Below, one piece after another: positions 41,501 through 51,840 of a stretch of DNA of 64,000 nucleotides. Origin of the DNA: Heliocidaris erythrogramma (lineage: Eukaryota; Echinodermata; Echinoidea; Camarodonta; Echinometridae); NCBI GenBank assembly GCA_025617745.1, contig CM046870.1:11776330-11840329 (forward strand), given 5' to 3'. A program made the position numbers and the translations under genes. Below the pieces are notes generated by a model. That model had not been told where the DNA came from and searched no databases. It saw nothing but the letters and a program-made list of their open reading frames with translations. Within the stretch, counting starts at the first letter, position 1. Each line of letters opens with the position of its first letter.

Positions 41501-41749
41501 GTAGCTAAAAAATGTGTACCTATACCTCTATTACAAAAATTCAATCTGATCTCTGAAATAACCTCTTATGATATGCGAAATCCGTTTAATTTTTATTTAC
41601 CTCTTTTTAAAACAAACGCTGGTATAAATTCAGTTTTTTATAAAGGACCCAAAATTTGGAATTCTTTATTTGAAGAAATGAAATTAAGTCCTTCATTAAA
41701 TGTTTTTAAAAAGAATTACAAGAAACTACTTTTACAAAACTATGTGTAA
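38576..41749 (+). CDS. LINE ORF2: endonuclease and reverse transcriptase
   Basis: 1057 codons from the first Met. The first about 50 residues are hydrophobic and may be untranslated; Met54 (38735, MPDVDLYRQTMQND) is a likelier start. APE-type endonuclease: HLNCRSIKKN, VTETWL, GGGVGIYIR, VIYRPPNSSF, FSGDFNLNLL and DISDHFPVY. RT: SAAGYDEI, NYRPISVLPAFSKI, QYGFRSGHST, LDLSKAFDTLDH, CGVPQGSILGPLLFLIYMND, ILYADDTSVF, LKFLGV. The C-terminal tail is FYKGPKIWNSLF to FKKNYKKLL. All endonuclease and RT catalytic residues appear present. CR1/Jockey superfamily; the clade is not resolved by eye. Confidence 0.9.
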   Translation: MYAPCGISLQICYFYILNELVVATTICTSFLYIDFVLSLLNFVCVGRCITFLNMPDVDLYRQTMQNDNFLHISELLSPLNDNDEHISYGPQQNCFTPNEFNMFLHEEKFKNDVHEGFSCLHLNCRSIKKNIDNFLTFLHDVEINFCAIGVTETWLKFNDPCYNIDGYKFIGNYRQGRRGGGVGIYIRNDFTFVHRSDLDIFSESMECIFIEINLSTKNIIFSVIYRPPNSSFPDFLESLTTVINRISKENKLLYFSGDFNLNLLNADSCPQVSDFLDVFITRSIYPVIHFPTRVSKQSTTLIDNIFTNNINNIYSGIFLVDISDHFPVYCIHNHYINKLHVNNVFMKRQINDENIRNFITKLERTEWNSDCNDPNLMYDTFLNSFSNLYYECFPKTSVKCKHRKDKPWFNKDLRKMCNKRYLLYKKFIKNPTAYRESIYKSYRNKVNYKIKCIKNEYYRTLFIDVRSSLKKTWNVINKAMGKENKQIRVESVNVSNEKVVGDYGIAQAFNDYFVHIGLSLSNKVQSNTRNNDFVQYLNKSNNSAFFNPITPGEIIRIVCNLDCNSAAGYDEIKISVIKKAIHIICYPLCNIFNSVLINGIFPDKLKIAARVVPIFKNGSKVELSNYRPISVLPAFSKILEKCIYNRLSFFLDKYNIMTPSQYGFRSGHSTSHALIDLVFKVTHAFNSRLFLSGLFLDLSKAFDTLDHSILLFKLENYGIRGILLKMFESYLADRKQFVIVNNTKSELREIRCGVPQGSILGPLLFLIYMNDICNSSKKSQFILYADDTSVFLSNDDISTLCLNFNIELQKISKWLCSNKLILNVKKTQCIIFTNKKLEYDYINIKMNNEIIKVVPSLKFLGVIIDSKLNWHEHINEVCNKVSKCLGILYKLRFFPRNILLMIYNAIITPHLNYCNVAWASSTNYSMLRLFRLQKKAVRLVFHANFLAHTSPIFIELNLLNIYDLNNFNIAILMYVVAKKCVPIPLLQKFNLISEITSYDMRNPFNFYLPLFKTNAGINSVFYKGPKIWNSLFEEMKLSPSLNVFKKNYKKLLLQNYV

Positions 41750-42329
41750 ATTATCTATTTCAGGCTCTTTTATCTTTTATGTTATGTTTGTTTAGGGTTT
41801 GTAAGGTCTTATAAATATTCAATATATTTTATTTTATATATTGCATTATCTAACTTGGTTATAGTTGTTATTTGCTCTCTTTACTCATATTATTTTGTCG
41901 TATGTTACATGGTTTCAATCATTTGTATTTTGGTGGCAGCATATTATAAGACTTTGTTCTTCCAAGCTGTCTCCTCATTCTATTTTACTGTATATTCTTT
42001 ACCTTGTAATTTGTTTTATATTTTTGAATGAAATAAATGAAAGTGAATTGAAAACCACCTGGTAGTTCCCCACATGGACGATTGAAGAGTTTCTGATTTG
42101 TGTGTATATCAAAAAATATAATGTGTTCTATAATTTAAATATTTTGTAAACGCTCCGAGCCTTATGGGAAGGGCGTACTAAATGCTTATTGTATTGTATC
42201 GCTTGTTCGATTTCATTCCAACTTTCACCAATCTGCTTCTCTGATTTTTCCTCTTTCTTTCAAAGCAACTTGCTATTAAGGTAGGATTTCCCTTTAATGT
42301 TATTGAATGGATACATGCAAACAAGTAAT

Positions 42330-43240
42330 CTTTAAATCTCCTTAAAACTAACGATATGCATTTTAGTAACTAACTGCCTGTTCAACTAACTTTTAGCAAT
42401 GTTGATATTGGTAGAGCATCAGTAACCCAATTTCTTGGTCTCCATATTGACTCTAAGGTTAACTGGAAAATGCATGTTAATCACATTTGCAAAATTATAT
42501 CCAGGAATGTAAGTGTAATTTACGGATTAAAGTTCGTATTCCCACCGAATGTACTCCGCATGTTATATTCAGCTTTAACTCTTACTGTGCCAAGGGTTTT
42601 AGCTCTCTTCAAAGTTTTACCAAAATGTGATCAATGCTTACTTTTCAAATCGTCCACTTCATTAACCATCTATCATTTCACAAAATATTATGTACATAAT
42701 TTGTAGGAAATTTATTACCATTTCTTATGATACCAAACATATTACTTTACCCAACTTTATGTATAAGAATTATTGAAAATTACATTTGAGTTTCTTTTCT
42801 GTCCATTATTTTTTGGTTTCTCATTTGTTTACTATTGTTTAATGTTGAAATAAGGTAATATCTTTTTTAAAAATCTGCAATTTTCTCTTGAAATTTCTAT
42901 GGTAGCATATGATTATAATATATTTAGAATACTTGATTTATGCTAAAAATGTTGATATACATTGACCACCATATACCTTCCTGTGGTCGAACAATTGGTG
43001 AATGAAAATGACAAGTCAATCTGTCACATATACGTGCCATCGGCACTGAAAGAGTTAATCTTACCATATCTGAACTATGGTGACTTAGCCTGGGGTAACT
43101 CAGCTAAATTGTAAATGAAAATACTATTGATATAAAAAATAGCAGTAAGAACTATTTCAAATGCGGCTAAGCGTTGACACAAGGATAACCTTTTTTAAGA
43201 ACACAACATTTTGAAAATAGAGGATATTTATAAATATAAT
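42330..43240 (+). pseudogene. RT C-terminal fragment split by a MITE
   Basis: Left part FLGLHIDSKVNWKMHVNHIC to MLYSAL (42430-42578); right part ILPYLNYGDLAWGNSAKL onward (43058-43240). The right part has a stop after SAKL. The reading frame joins exactly when the insertion at 42579-43058 is removed with one TTAA. Confidence 0.75.
42575..43058. mobile_element. piggyBac-like MITE (TTAA target)
   Basis: TTAA at 42575-42578 and 43055-43058 flank a 476-bp AT-rich sequence. The ends read inward as CTCTTACTGTGCCAAGG and CTCTTTCAGTGCCGATGG. Excision with one TTAA restores a reverse-transcriptase reading frame, so the insertion is precise. No transposase. Confidence 0.85.
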
Positions 43241-43780
43241 TTGGGAACCCTTACGTATCAACTGAATTGCACAGAGGGGGGGGGGGGGGGGGGGTCAACC
43301 TAGCTGGAAAGGAAACCAATTTTCATGTGCATGAATGTAAAGATTGCATAGTCCGATATAACGAATTGACCGTCTGGCATGTTCTATGTGGTGGGTGTGG
43401 CCAGGGGAAGGTCACAAAGTGGTAAAAATGAGCTAGATCAGCTGGAAAGGGAACCCTTAGAAACCTATATCAAAAGATTCGCCATAGTCCCAAGGTACAG
43501 GAATGGACAATGCCAGAAGTTTTAAGTGGTGGGGAGTGCTTGCCAGAAGCCCCTAAAGTGCCCCAACCCCCAATATTGAGCTAGATCAGATGGAAAGGAA
43601 ACCCTTAGAAACCTATATCAAAAGATTCGCCATATTCCCAAGATACACAAATGACCACTGCCATACGATTTAAGTGGTGGTGGGTGCCCGCCAGACGCCC
43701 CCAAAGGGGGTCCAAAAATTGAGCTAGCTCAGCTGGAAAGGAAACCCTTAGAAACCTATATCGATTTGCCATATTCCCAA

Positions 43781-43852
43781 GGCTTGTCTCGAAAGGGTGT
43801 GCCCATTCCCGCTCCCATCCCGCTCCCGCAACCCACCCATTCGAGACAAGCC
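43781..43852. mobile_element. Solo 72-bp hairpin module
   Basis: From GGCTTGTCTCGAA to TTCGAGACAAGCC, 72 bp. It matches the outermost right module of the foldback element (17687-17758) at 71 of 72 positions. It sits exactly at the junction between repeat block a and block b. The flanks show no obvious duplication. Confidence 0.85.
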
Positions 43853-44999
43853 CTTGTCGTCTGATCAGCTCCAACTCTTTGTTTCGCGTAACTTCACGAT
43901 GAACTGACAATGGTCTGTTAGAATAATTTATATGTATATTTGAATAATCGGCCTTTCGTTTCAGAAATTTTCAAACCAGATTTAACCAGGTATATTGTAC
44001 GTCACTTTTTACTCTGTTATGGAGTAGTTCAATCCTCATTAAACAATTAGTCGGATTTCTACTCTAATTGTATACTTTATTTGTTCATGTCTTTTATGAG
44101 AATTTAGAGTGCAATTTTAAGACAATTTATCTACTTGCTGAATTAAAACTCAGACTTTGAAACTTTAACGATTTATCTGAATGAATCTTTATTTGTGTAT
44201 CGCCACGTAAGCTATATACTACAATGTTGTGACACATTTTCTGCGGTGAGGTGCGCCTGACAAAGAACAGAAACTGGTTTTCAGGAAGGGAGTTCACTAC
44301 CGCTCAGTAAAGGGATTTCAATTTCCGTTTAAAATCAAACTGACTGCATGGAAGCTCGTTTTGTAGACGCATCTAATGAATTCCAGAATTTAGGTGCAGT
44401 ATAAATAACAGTGTGAAGCTTTAAAAATAGACCCTAAAATGCTGAGAACCTTTTTTTTTTTTGTTCATAGCACCCCCAGTAACAAAATCGATCCCAGGTG
44501 CCTGGTTGTGCAGATGTGATATTTCCCTTCTGCGGCCCCTTATTAATTTTCGTTCGGGTGATTCATTTTCTGCGGTGAGGTGAGGTGATAGTCCGAAGCC
44601 GGGGGGGGGGGGGGGGGGGGGTCAACGTAGCTGGAAAGGAAACCAATTTTCATGTGCATGAATGTAAAGATCGCATAGTCCGATATAACGAATTGACCGT
44701 CTGGCATGTTCCATGTGGTGGGTGTGGCCAGGGGGAGGTCACAAAGTGGTCAAAAAATTGAGCTAGATCAGCTGGAAAGGAAACCCTTAGAAGTCAATAT
44801 CAAAAGATTCGCCATATTCCCAAGGTACATGAATGGACAATGCCAGGCAATATACCTGGTTAAATCTGGTTTGAAAATATCTGAAACGAAAGGCCGATTA
44901 TTTAAATATAATTCTTTATAAATTATTCTAACAGACCATTGTCAGTTCATTGTGAAGTTACGCGAAACAAAGAGTTGGAGCTGATCAGACGACAAGTGT

Positions 45000-46040
45000 C
45001 CATGGCCCATGCTCATGCAGAGTTGTCAAAAGCGTGGCTGAAATCGAAGACTAAGTCCGATCGAGGCTCCTGATGGCATCATGAGAAACACACCATCCAC
45101 GACCAGTGAAGGAAATGCAGACGAAAGTCGACTCACTCGACGTATGGTTAAAAACCACCCTAAACGGCTGTAATATAATTAATAACCAGTAATAAACAAA
45201 ACACTGAAGTGATATACCATCACAATAATTCGTCACAATATCGCGATATCGATAACTAAAACATGCAAAGGGAAAAAACAACAAACAACTTGCATGGAAA
45301 CTCAAGACGGCTACCTGCCAAATGAGACAACCAAAATGGCGGAATTACAAAATGACCGTCTTTCCTTTTTTGCCGAAAGAGGGCATTTTCACTGTGAAAA
45401 AAAATATTACAAATACATAGTAGTACAAGAAATGTGTCTTGCTTTTCAAATGACACGAATCTAAAAATAATACACTCTTTATTTTGAAAAAGAATATACA
45501 AGAATTTTATGATATCCTAACTTTCGGAAATTTTCTTTACAATATGCAGGTACAAAATGTGGTAATCAGTCTAATTTTAGGGGAAATGAACAATCAGTTT
45601 TTAGGTCAAGAATTACTGTTATTTCTGGATATTGTCCCCATCCGCTCCAAAACAGCAGAATTGGCCAAACCAAAATAGGGGAAAACACACTCGTTCTAAC
45701 ACGGCAAGCCGAAAGTCTTCCCTCCACTGGCAGTGGGACTCCCTACCAAAGGGTGACATAACAGGACTTTTTTCAATAACGACTATAAAAATGGCGTCTG
45801 CCCCACTCGCTTTCGCGCACCTTCTTTCCAACACCCAACCTCGCACCCAATAACAAAACTGACCACTCGGGTTAGTAAAAACAACCCCATGACCACGCTT
45901 CATTCATTCTCTTAATTGCCCTAACTTAGCAACGGAGAAGCAGAGGAAAGGGTTGAATGAAAGAAATCAAGATCGCAGTTCACCTGTGCAACAATTTACA
46001 AATTTTGTAGAAAATGGAAAGTGATGCATTGTTCCTAACT
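45000..46040. other. No gene recognised
   Basis: AT-rich to mixed DNA inside the repeat mosaic. Open frames are short and carry no motifs. Confidence 0.4.
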
Positions 46041-46715
46041 CTGCGCCTGAATTACCTGCGAATTTAATCAGTGGTACGCACCTAAATTCATTAGATGCGT
46101 CTAAAAAACGAGCTTCCAGTCAGTTTGATTTAAAAAAAAAATTGAAATCCATTTACTGAGCGGTTATAACTCCCTTCCTAAAAACCACTTTCTGTTCTTT
46201 GTCAGGAGCACCTCACCGCAGAGAATGAATCACCCGAACGAAATTGTTTAATAAGGGGGCGGAGAAGGGAAGTATCACAGTAATGTTGCACAACCAGGCA
46301 CCTGCGAACGATTTTGTTACTGGGGGTACTATGAATAAAAAAAAGGGTGGCTCTCAGCATTTTATGGTCTATTTTTTAAGCTTCACATTGTTAATTATAC
46401 TACACACAAATTCTGGAGTTCATTAGATGCGTCTACAAATCGAGCTTCCATGCAGTCAGTTTGATTTTAATCGAAAACTGATATCCATTTACTGAGTGGT
46501 TATGAACTCCCTTCCTGAAAACCACTTTCTGTTCTTTGTCAGGCGCACCTCACCGCAGAGAAAGAATCACCCGAACGAAATTGTTTAATAAGGGGGCGGA
46601 GAGGGGAAGTATCACAGCTGCACAACCAGGCACCTGGGAACGATTTTGTTACTGGGGGTGCTATGAACTAAAAAAAAAAGGTCCTCAGCATTTTAGGGTC
46701 TATTTTTAAGTCCCC

Positions 46716-49040
46716 CCCCCCAAAAAAAAAAAAAAAGAAAACAAAAAAAACACCACAGTACCCCCTAAAGCACCCCCAGCACCCCCGGCTCCCAGGGGCC
46801 TGCGCACAACCCCCTTTCTAGCTTCGCCCTAGATTAAGTTCCACTTATAAGACATGGTATCATTCAATCACTCACACTATAACATAACCATTATTCTTTG
46901 GTACAGCTTCCACGCTCTCGTGAGACAAGACCATCAGAAATTTCTGCTTCATATTTCCAAGTAACTTCTTGGTATTTCACATTGGATCGTGAAGGTGTGG
47001 AGCTGTAAAAGATACATTTTCACAAGTAAAAGAGAAGGATTGTGGATCCAAATCAGAGATATGGCTGGAACAAATGGCAAGTAGCTTGATCTTGACATAT
47101 CATGACTTTTCTTTTGTCCCAGTGCAAGGACATATCTCATCTTTGGAAGCTCGTTGGTGCCATTTCATATGTACGTTTTTGTACGCATGATAGAAATTTC
47201 GGGTACAAAAAGTGGCCATTTTCAGGGATGTTTGCGAATATTGAAATGATCGCAGTTTGCGAAAAGGAATTATCTCGAAAGAGCAAGAAATTTCCAGAAA
47301 AAAGTGTCATATATTTGAAAAAGGAACCTGCGACTCAAACAACATAAGTCATGTAAGTGCATTTTCGCGAAATAGGGTAGGGCCTATTCTGTGAATAGTT
47401 ACTTGATGTGCCGAAAATAGGGTTATATTTAAGAAGCAAATAAAAGTGCACTTGTTTTTACACAAATGGGGTTATATTTCATGGAAAATATTCTTGAGAG
47501 TATGCAAACTAGTAGGTCATTTTCGACTCCGCTAAAGGTCATAATGTTACACCTTCGAATATGAAATGACACCACCGGACTTGTAAGTATAAAGATTTAG
47601 GACTGATCGGAATCAATCGCAATCATGTCCCCAATCAATCGCAAGTCAAAGCTCTATATAATGATAAAATGATTTGCGATCAATTCAGATCACCAGCACC
47701 TAAGGCGGGCCATGCTCTTTAAAAGCTTGGGGGGGGGGGGGGGGGTTTCTTCATCAAACTCAACTTGATATTGCAACTCTTGTAGACGTACTACGCAGAC
47801 AATTTTTTGATTGATTAGAGAAGTTGCCATCAAATGTGATCAATTTTGAGTCTTCTTAGGATTGGGCCCACATTAATTAGAAAGTTGTCCTGAATTGGTT
47901 GATGAAAGATGTTGAGAAAAAGTGAACAATAACTAAATCAACCGTGAGAGAATTAAAAATATTAAAAAGAAATCTTTAGCTAGCATTGACCGAAAAGCCT
48001 TTGTCAATAATTGATAAATTCTTTTAAAATGTGTACATTAGTTTCATTCTCTTTAAAATGTTGAATGATTTATCGTTCGCTCATCTGTCTGTCTTTCTTG
48101 TCTCTGTCAATATTACTAAATCACTCAAATGACAACGTACATAACTACAAAGGGGGGGGGGGGTTATATTTTCTCTCACTAGAATCGCAAGCCGGGTGGG
48201 GTACCTCCTGCCCTATATAGGTATTAAGATAATCTTTGTAAAATTTGTAGCAGTAGATATATAGTACACCTTTAAATAAACACACAGGCAAATTACATGC
48301 TAAAGGCAGTGGAAAGACGCTTGGCAATGGGTTTGGGCAGAGGGTGACGTATTGCCCTCCCCAACCTGTTAAAACCTTTGCCTCCCCAATGCTACCGCAT
48401 CAGCTTCTGTTCAAAAGTTTATAAAGGCGTATGACATATATTTTTTAATTAAATTGTTTTCCTTTTTCTGTTTTTCCGCCCCCTTACCATGCCTACTGAC
48501 AGACTGAGAGAGTTCTATGTTACTCGTCAAAACTGACTCGTTTTCAGGATGGGAACAAAAATATTTTAGCTGAACCTATAACCCCCGAGTTATCTCATGA
48601 TGACAACTATATATAGAGACTGCTTTTAGCCAGTTTATCTCCTAAGGTAGTTGCCAGAACTTATTAAAGATGTTACTTTTAAATAGAGACAAGGAGGAGA
48701 AGAAGGGATACCCCGATTTTTTTTTTTTTTTATTGTTATCTATTTCATTTATTTATTTTTTGTGTGGGGTCATTATTTATTTCGGTACTATTTTCCCTTG
48801 GATATTAGTAGGTCTGTTTGAAATTAGCATGAACCCCCCCCCCAAAAAAAAAAAAAAAATAAATAAATAACTAAATAAATAGATAAATAAATAAATAAAT
48901 AAATAAAAAACAAAACAAAACAAAAACAAAAACACTAACTAATATAATAAATTTGTATTAAAGTAATAGTAACAACGATCGTCAATAGAAAATTAAGATA
49001 CTAAAGACACATCTGATGGAAATCTAAAATGAAATCATAA
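46716..49040. other. No gene recognised
   Basis: Contains C/A homopolymers (46712-46760), a decayed MITE with ATCAATCGCAA sequence (47595-47690), a poly-G tract (47731-47746) and an (AAAT)n run (48858-48910). This is the 5' flank of the sulfotransferase; no untranslated exon was identified. Confidence 0.4.
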
Positions 49041-49082
49041 CCTCATTTTTTTGTAGATGCTGTACGGGGTTGGGACGGAGAG

Positions 49083-49245
49083 ATGTCCACCCTCCTTGCC
49101 AAGGCTCCGGCGCACGTCGCCAAAGTCTGCTACGAGTACGACAACACAATCATGTCCTTTTTCATGACCAGAAAGTGCATTGATCAGATAAAGAAGTTCA
49201 AACTCCGATCGGATGACGTCTTCATTCTCAGTTATCCAAAGACAG
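49083..49245 (+). CDS. Sulfotransferase exon with PAPS loop start
   Basis: Met at 49083 was chosen (MSTLLAKAPAHVAKVCYEYD). The exon could instead start at 49057 after TTTTTTTGTAG, reading AVRGWDGEM, which would require an upstream exon. It ends ACAG|GTGGGT within PKTG. Confidence 0.75.
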
Positions 49246-49708
49246 GTGGGTAACTTGTAGATCCTCATACACTTTCCCCCGAGTTGGGTACGAGATGAGT
49301 ACGAGTTGGATGCGTAGCTTGGCATAAACTCGTAGAGAACTCGGGAACTCGGCACAAAAACTTTAGTTATGTTTAAAGTGTTTAATATTCTCATAAATTT
49401 TTTTTTTAAATCACAGTTTGTTATAGATCATAATAAACATATCTGTTCCGCTTAACAAAATCTATCACAAAGTTACTTAAGAATAATATCTTTGGATTTC
49501 TAAAAGTAATAGGTGTGAGATTATGTAAACAATCGATAATTCCAACTTGAAATCTTAATATTTATGCCATCTGGATGGATGTTACAATTTTATTGATATA
49601 TTTTAATGTCTGATCTATTTCTCTCTGATTAAGCTTCAGCAGCTTGGAGCAAATTGAAAATTGTATCATCATGACGCACCTTTGTTTCCGTTATTTCCAT
49701 GGTAACAG

Positions 49709-49845
49709 GAACCACGTGGGCTCAGCAGATCATGTTATTGGTGCAGGCTGAAGCTGATCTGTCATTCTTTGAAGGGAGGCACATCTTCAAGTTGGTTCCT
49801 TTCTTGGAAGTTCCTAATATCGGTACTCGGGCAGAACGTGAGGCT
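49709..49845 (+). CDS. Sulfotransferase second exon
   Basis: Acceptor GGTAACAG|GA and donor GCT|GTACGT, 137 nt. TTWAQQIMLLVQAEADLSFF to VPFLEVPNIGTRAEREA. It completes the PKTGTTW PAPS motif. Confidence 0.85.
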
Positions 49846-50064
49846 GTACGTCGTTGATCCACGTTTCTTTAAAGGGGGGGGTGGGTGCTAAAATCTGCAA
49901 ACTTGCTGACAAGCGAAAATCAAACAAGAAAACTAAGGGCAATTTCAATTTCAATCTCCCATTGTGTGCTGCCTATCAAATTCGGATTATGTAATATGTC
50001 AATAGATTGAAAGAGGTTCATCGTGGTGAAGAATAATTGAAGAGAGTTAATCAGTTGTCTCACG

Positions 50065-51351
50065 ATGTGCAAACGTAAACGTATGGGCAGTCCGGTTTCC
50101 GCTGTCATTGCTAATCTCTACATGGAGTCATTTGAGGAACGCGCGCTGGAGATCTGCCCACCCGATTGCGCCCCGAGGGTGTGGAAGCGCTACGTTGATG
50201 ATACTTTCATCATTACCTCCAGATCATCCGCCAATGATCTACTCGAGCACATGAACGCGCAGCAGCCCTCTATCCGTTTTACTATGGAGACAGAAAGGGA
50301 CGAGCACATCGCCTTTCTTGATACCATGGTGCACCGCGACACTGAAGGCCGTTTGACTTCCACCGTATACAGGAAGCCCACGCATACCGATCAGTATTTG
50401 GCTTTTGATTCGCATCATCCGAAGTCCGTCAAGCGCGGGGTAGTGAAGTGTCTCTACGAAAGAGCCTCACGAATCGTGTCCAAACCCCAATGCACAGCGA
50501 TAGAGAAGCAACACGTCTCCTCAGCGCTCATTGACAATGGCTATCCCGAGTCATTTGTGAATCGCGCCTCCCGGAAGAAGCACACAACTCCCGAGGAACC
50601 TAGCCGTTTCAAGTCCACCATTGTTCTCCCGTATGTTGATAACATTGCGCACCTACTCCGCCGGCGCTTGGAAAAGCATGATATTCGCGTTGTGTTTAAG
50701 TCCGACACAACTATTCGCAGCCAGCTGGTCCACCCGAAGGACCCTGTCCTCCCGAATAGGCGCGATGGAGTTGTCTACAAGATCCCATGTTCGACCTGTG
50801 ACAAGGTTTATATTGGCGAGACTGGTAGACCCGTCGGGGAGCGCATGCATGAACATCGCCGGGATGTTCGCCTCGGACGCACTGATAGCTCGGCTGTTGC
50901 TGAGCATGCTTGGACTGCCGAGCACTATCCTGGCTGGGATAATATCAGTTGCGTTGCGCAGGACAAGCATTGGTACACGCGCCGGGTGAAAGAAGCTATT
51001 CAAATCCGATTGCACTCGAATAACATTAACAGGGATAACGGCATTGACATCCCTAACGAATGGCTATCTGCTATTCAGCGCCACGCAGCTAACCGGTTAG
51101 AACCGGCCAAGGATAGCGCGCCCCCCGCCGACACGGCAGGGAACAACGCCGCGCCCGGTGATTGGTCAACGGCAGCGACCAATCACAGCGCCGACACGGC
51201 AGGGAACAATGCCGCGCCCGGTGATTGGTCAACGGCAGCGACCAATCACAGCGCGAGTGGTCCGAGCGTACATCCGGCCGCTCCGGGCTATTTAAGACCC
51301 GCTCAGCGTGATCTCGGCTCATTGTCTATGACTAAGGCTAGCAGTATATAG
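50065..51351 (+). CDS. Penelope-like RT C-terminal part with GIY-YIG endonuclease
   Basis: 428 codons. It starts inside the inverted terminal sequence (MCKRKR) and enters the RT at MGSPVSAVIANLYME, followed by KRYVDDTFII (catalytic YVDD), HIAFLDTMVHR and VYRKPTHTDQYL. GIY-YIG nuclease about 235-320: VVYKIPCSTCDKVYIGETGR, then ERMHEHRRDVR and SAVAEHAW. The C-terminus is Ala-rich with a 21-residue tandem duplication. The N-terminal RT motifs (including the first catalytic Asp) are missing, so the enzyme is probably inactive despite the open frame. GC content and codon use are higher than in surrounding AT-rich DNA. Confidence 0.9.
   Translation: MCKRKRMGSPVSAVIANLYMESFEERALEICPPDCAPRVWKRYVDDTFIITSRSSANDLLEHMNAQQPSIRFTMETERDEHIAFLDTMVHRDTEGRLTSTVYRKPTHTDQYLAFDSHHPKSVKRGVVKCLYERASRIVSKPQCTAIEKQHVSSALIDNGYPESFVNRASRKKHTTPEEPSRFKSTIVLPYVDNIAHLLRRRLEKHDIRVVFKSDTTIRSQLVHPKDPVLPNRRDGVVYKIPCSTCDKVYIGETGRPVGERMHEHRRDVRLGRTDSSAVAEHAWTAEHYPGWDNISCVAQDKHWYTRRVKEAIQIRLHSNNINRDNGIDIPNEWLSAIQRHAANRLEPAKDSAPPADTAGNNAAPGDWSTAATNHSADTAGNNAAPGDWSTAATNHSASGPSVHPAAPGYLRPAQRDLGSLSMTKASSI
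51129..51254. repeat. Two 63-bp units in the Penelope ORF
   Basis: Each encodes ADTAGNNAAPGDWSTAATNHS. The DNA copies are nearly identical and keep the frame. Confidence 0.9.
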
Positions 51352-51483
51352 CAGCCGAAACGTCAGACTACCTACGTTTACGTTTGCACATCGTGAGACA
51401 ACTGATTAACTCTCTTCAATTATGTAATATGTCCTTGTCATTGTCGTAATCGTGTAGGCCTACTTCAGTGACATAGTACTGAA

Positions 51484-51502
51484 CTATGTGAATGAAATCA
51501 GT

Positions 51503-51540
<38 letters not shown>
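51484..51540. repeat. (AT)n microsatellite
   Basis: TA dinucleotide run in sulfotransferase intron 2, just after the Penelope-like insertion. Confidence 0.95.
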
Positions 51541-51544
<4 letters not shown>

Positions 51545-51657
51545 AGTTGCGTCATTTTTTTCTGTACCTGCTTTAAAATAAATATAAGAATTCTTTCTTG
51601 AAATAAGAAAATATATTGAAAGAGAGTGACTGAAATCGATCAAAATTTCTTTCTTAG

Positions 51658-51840
51658 ATCAAGACGGTAGCTGAGTTAAACAAAGTGCCAACATGCGCTG
51701 AAACCGCAGATGCTTTGCCAACCGATGGACCCAGAATACTTAAAACACATGTGATCCCACGATGGCTCCCTGAGGGACTCAAAGAGGACCCCAAGGCCAA
51801 GGTTGTGTATGTGGCTAGGAATCCAAAGGACACGGCCGTT
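51658..51840 (+). CDS. Sulfotransferase third exon, truncated
   Basis: Acceptor TTTCTTAG|ATC. It encodes ILKTHVIPRWLPEGL (catalytic His) and VVYVARNPKDTAV, then runs in frame into LINE sequence (VGPLLFLLYTG) and stops at 51942. Confidence 0.8.

Larger units (their letters stand above)
37250..42060 (+). mobile_element. Apparently full-length two-ORF LINE
   Basis: The 5' untranslated region leads to ORF1 (37529-38377) and ORF2 (38576-41749), both uninterrupted, followed by a 3' untranslated region ending near AATAAATGAAAGTGAATTGA at about 42025-42050. Ends are approximate because no target duplication was identified. This is the only LINE in the window with both ORFs intact. Confidence 0.8.
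43275..46715. repeat. Mosaic of direct and inverted repeats
   Basis: Block a (GTCAACCTAGCTGGAAAGGA to GGGTGTGGCC) occurs at 43295 and 44612 in direct orientation. The core AGCTGGAAAGGxAACCCTTAGA recurs about four times. Block b (about 146 bp) is inverted between 43855-44000 and 44848-44995. Block c (TTCTGCGGTGAGGTG to GGTGCCTGGTTGTGC) at 44238-44580 is inverted to two tandem copies at about 46050-46400 and 46420-46700. No protein motif. It looks like a nested non-autonomous transposon. Confidence 0.65.
49986..51433 (+). mobile_element. Penelope-like retroelement, 5'-truncated
   Basis: The element is 50001-51418, flanked by ATTATGTAATATGTC at 49986-50000 and 51419-51433 (15 bp). About 48 bp at the left (50034-50082) is inverted at the right end (51373-51421), with core CTCACGATGTGCAAACGTAA. 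The single ORF encodes the end of a reverse transcriptase plus a GIY-YIG nuclease. It sits in intron 2 of the sulfotransferase gene. Such rearranged terminal repeats are known for Penelope-like elements. Confidence 0.9.
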
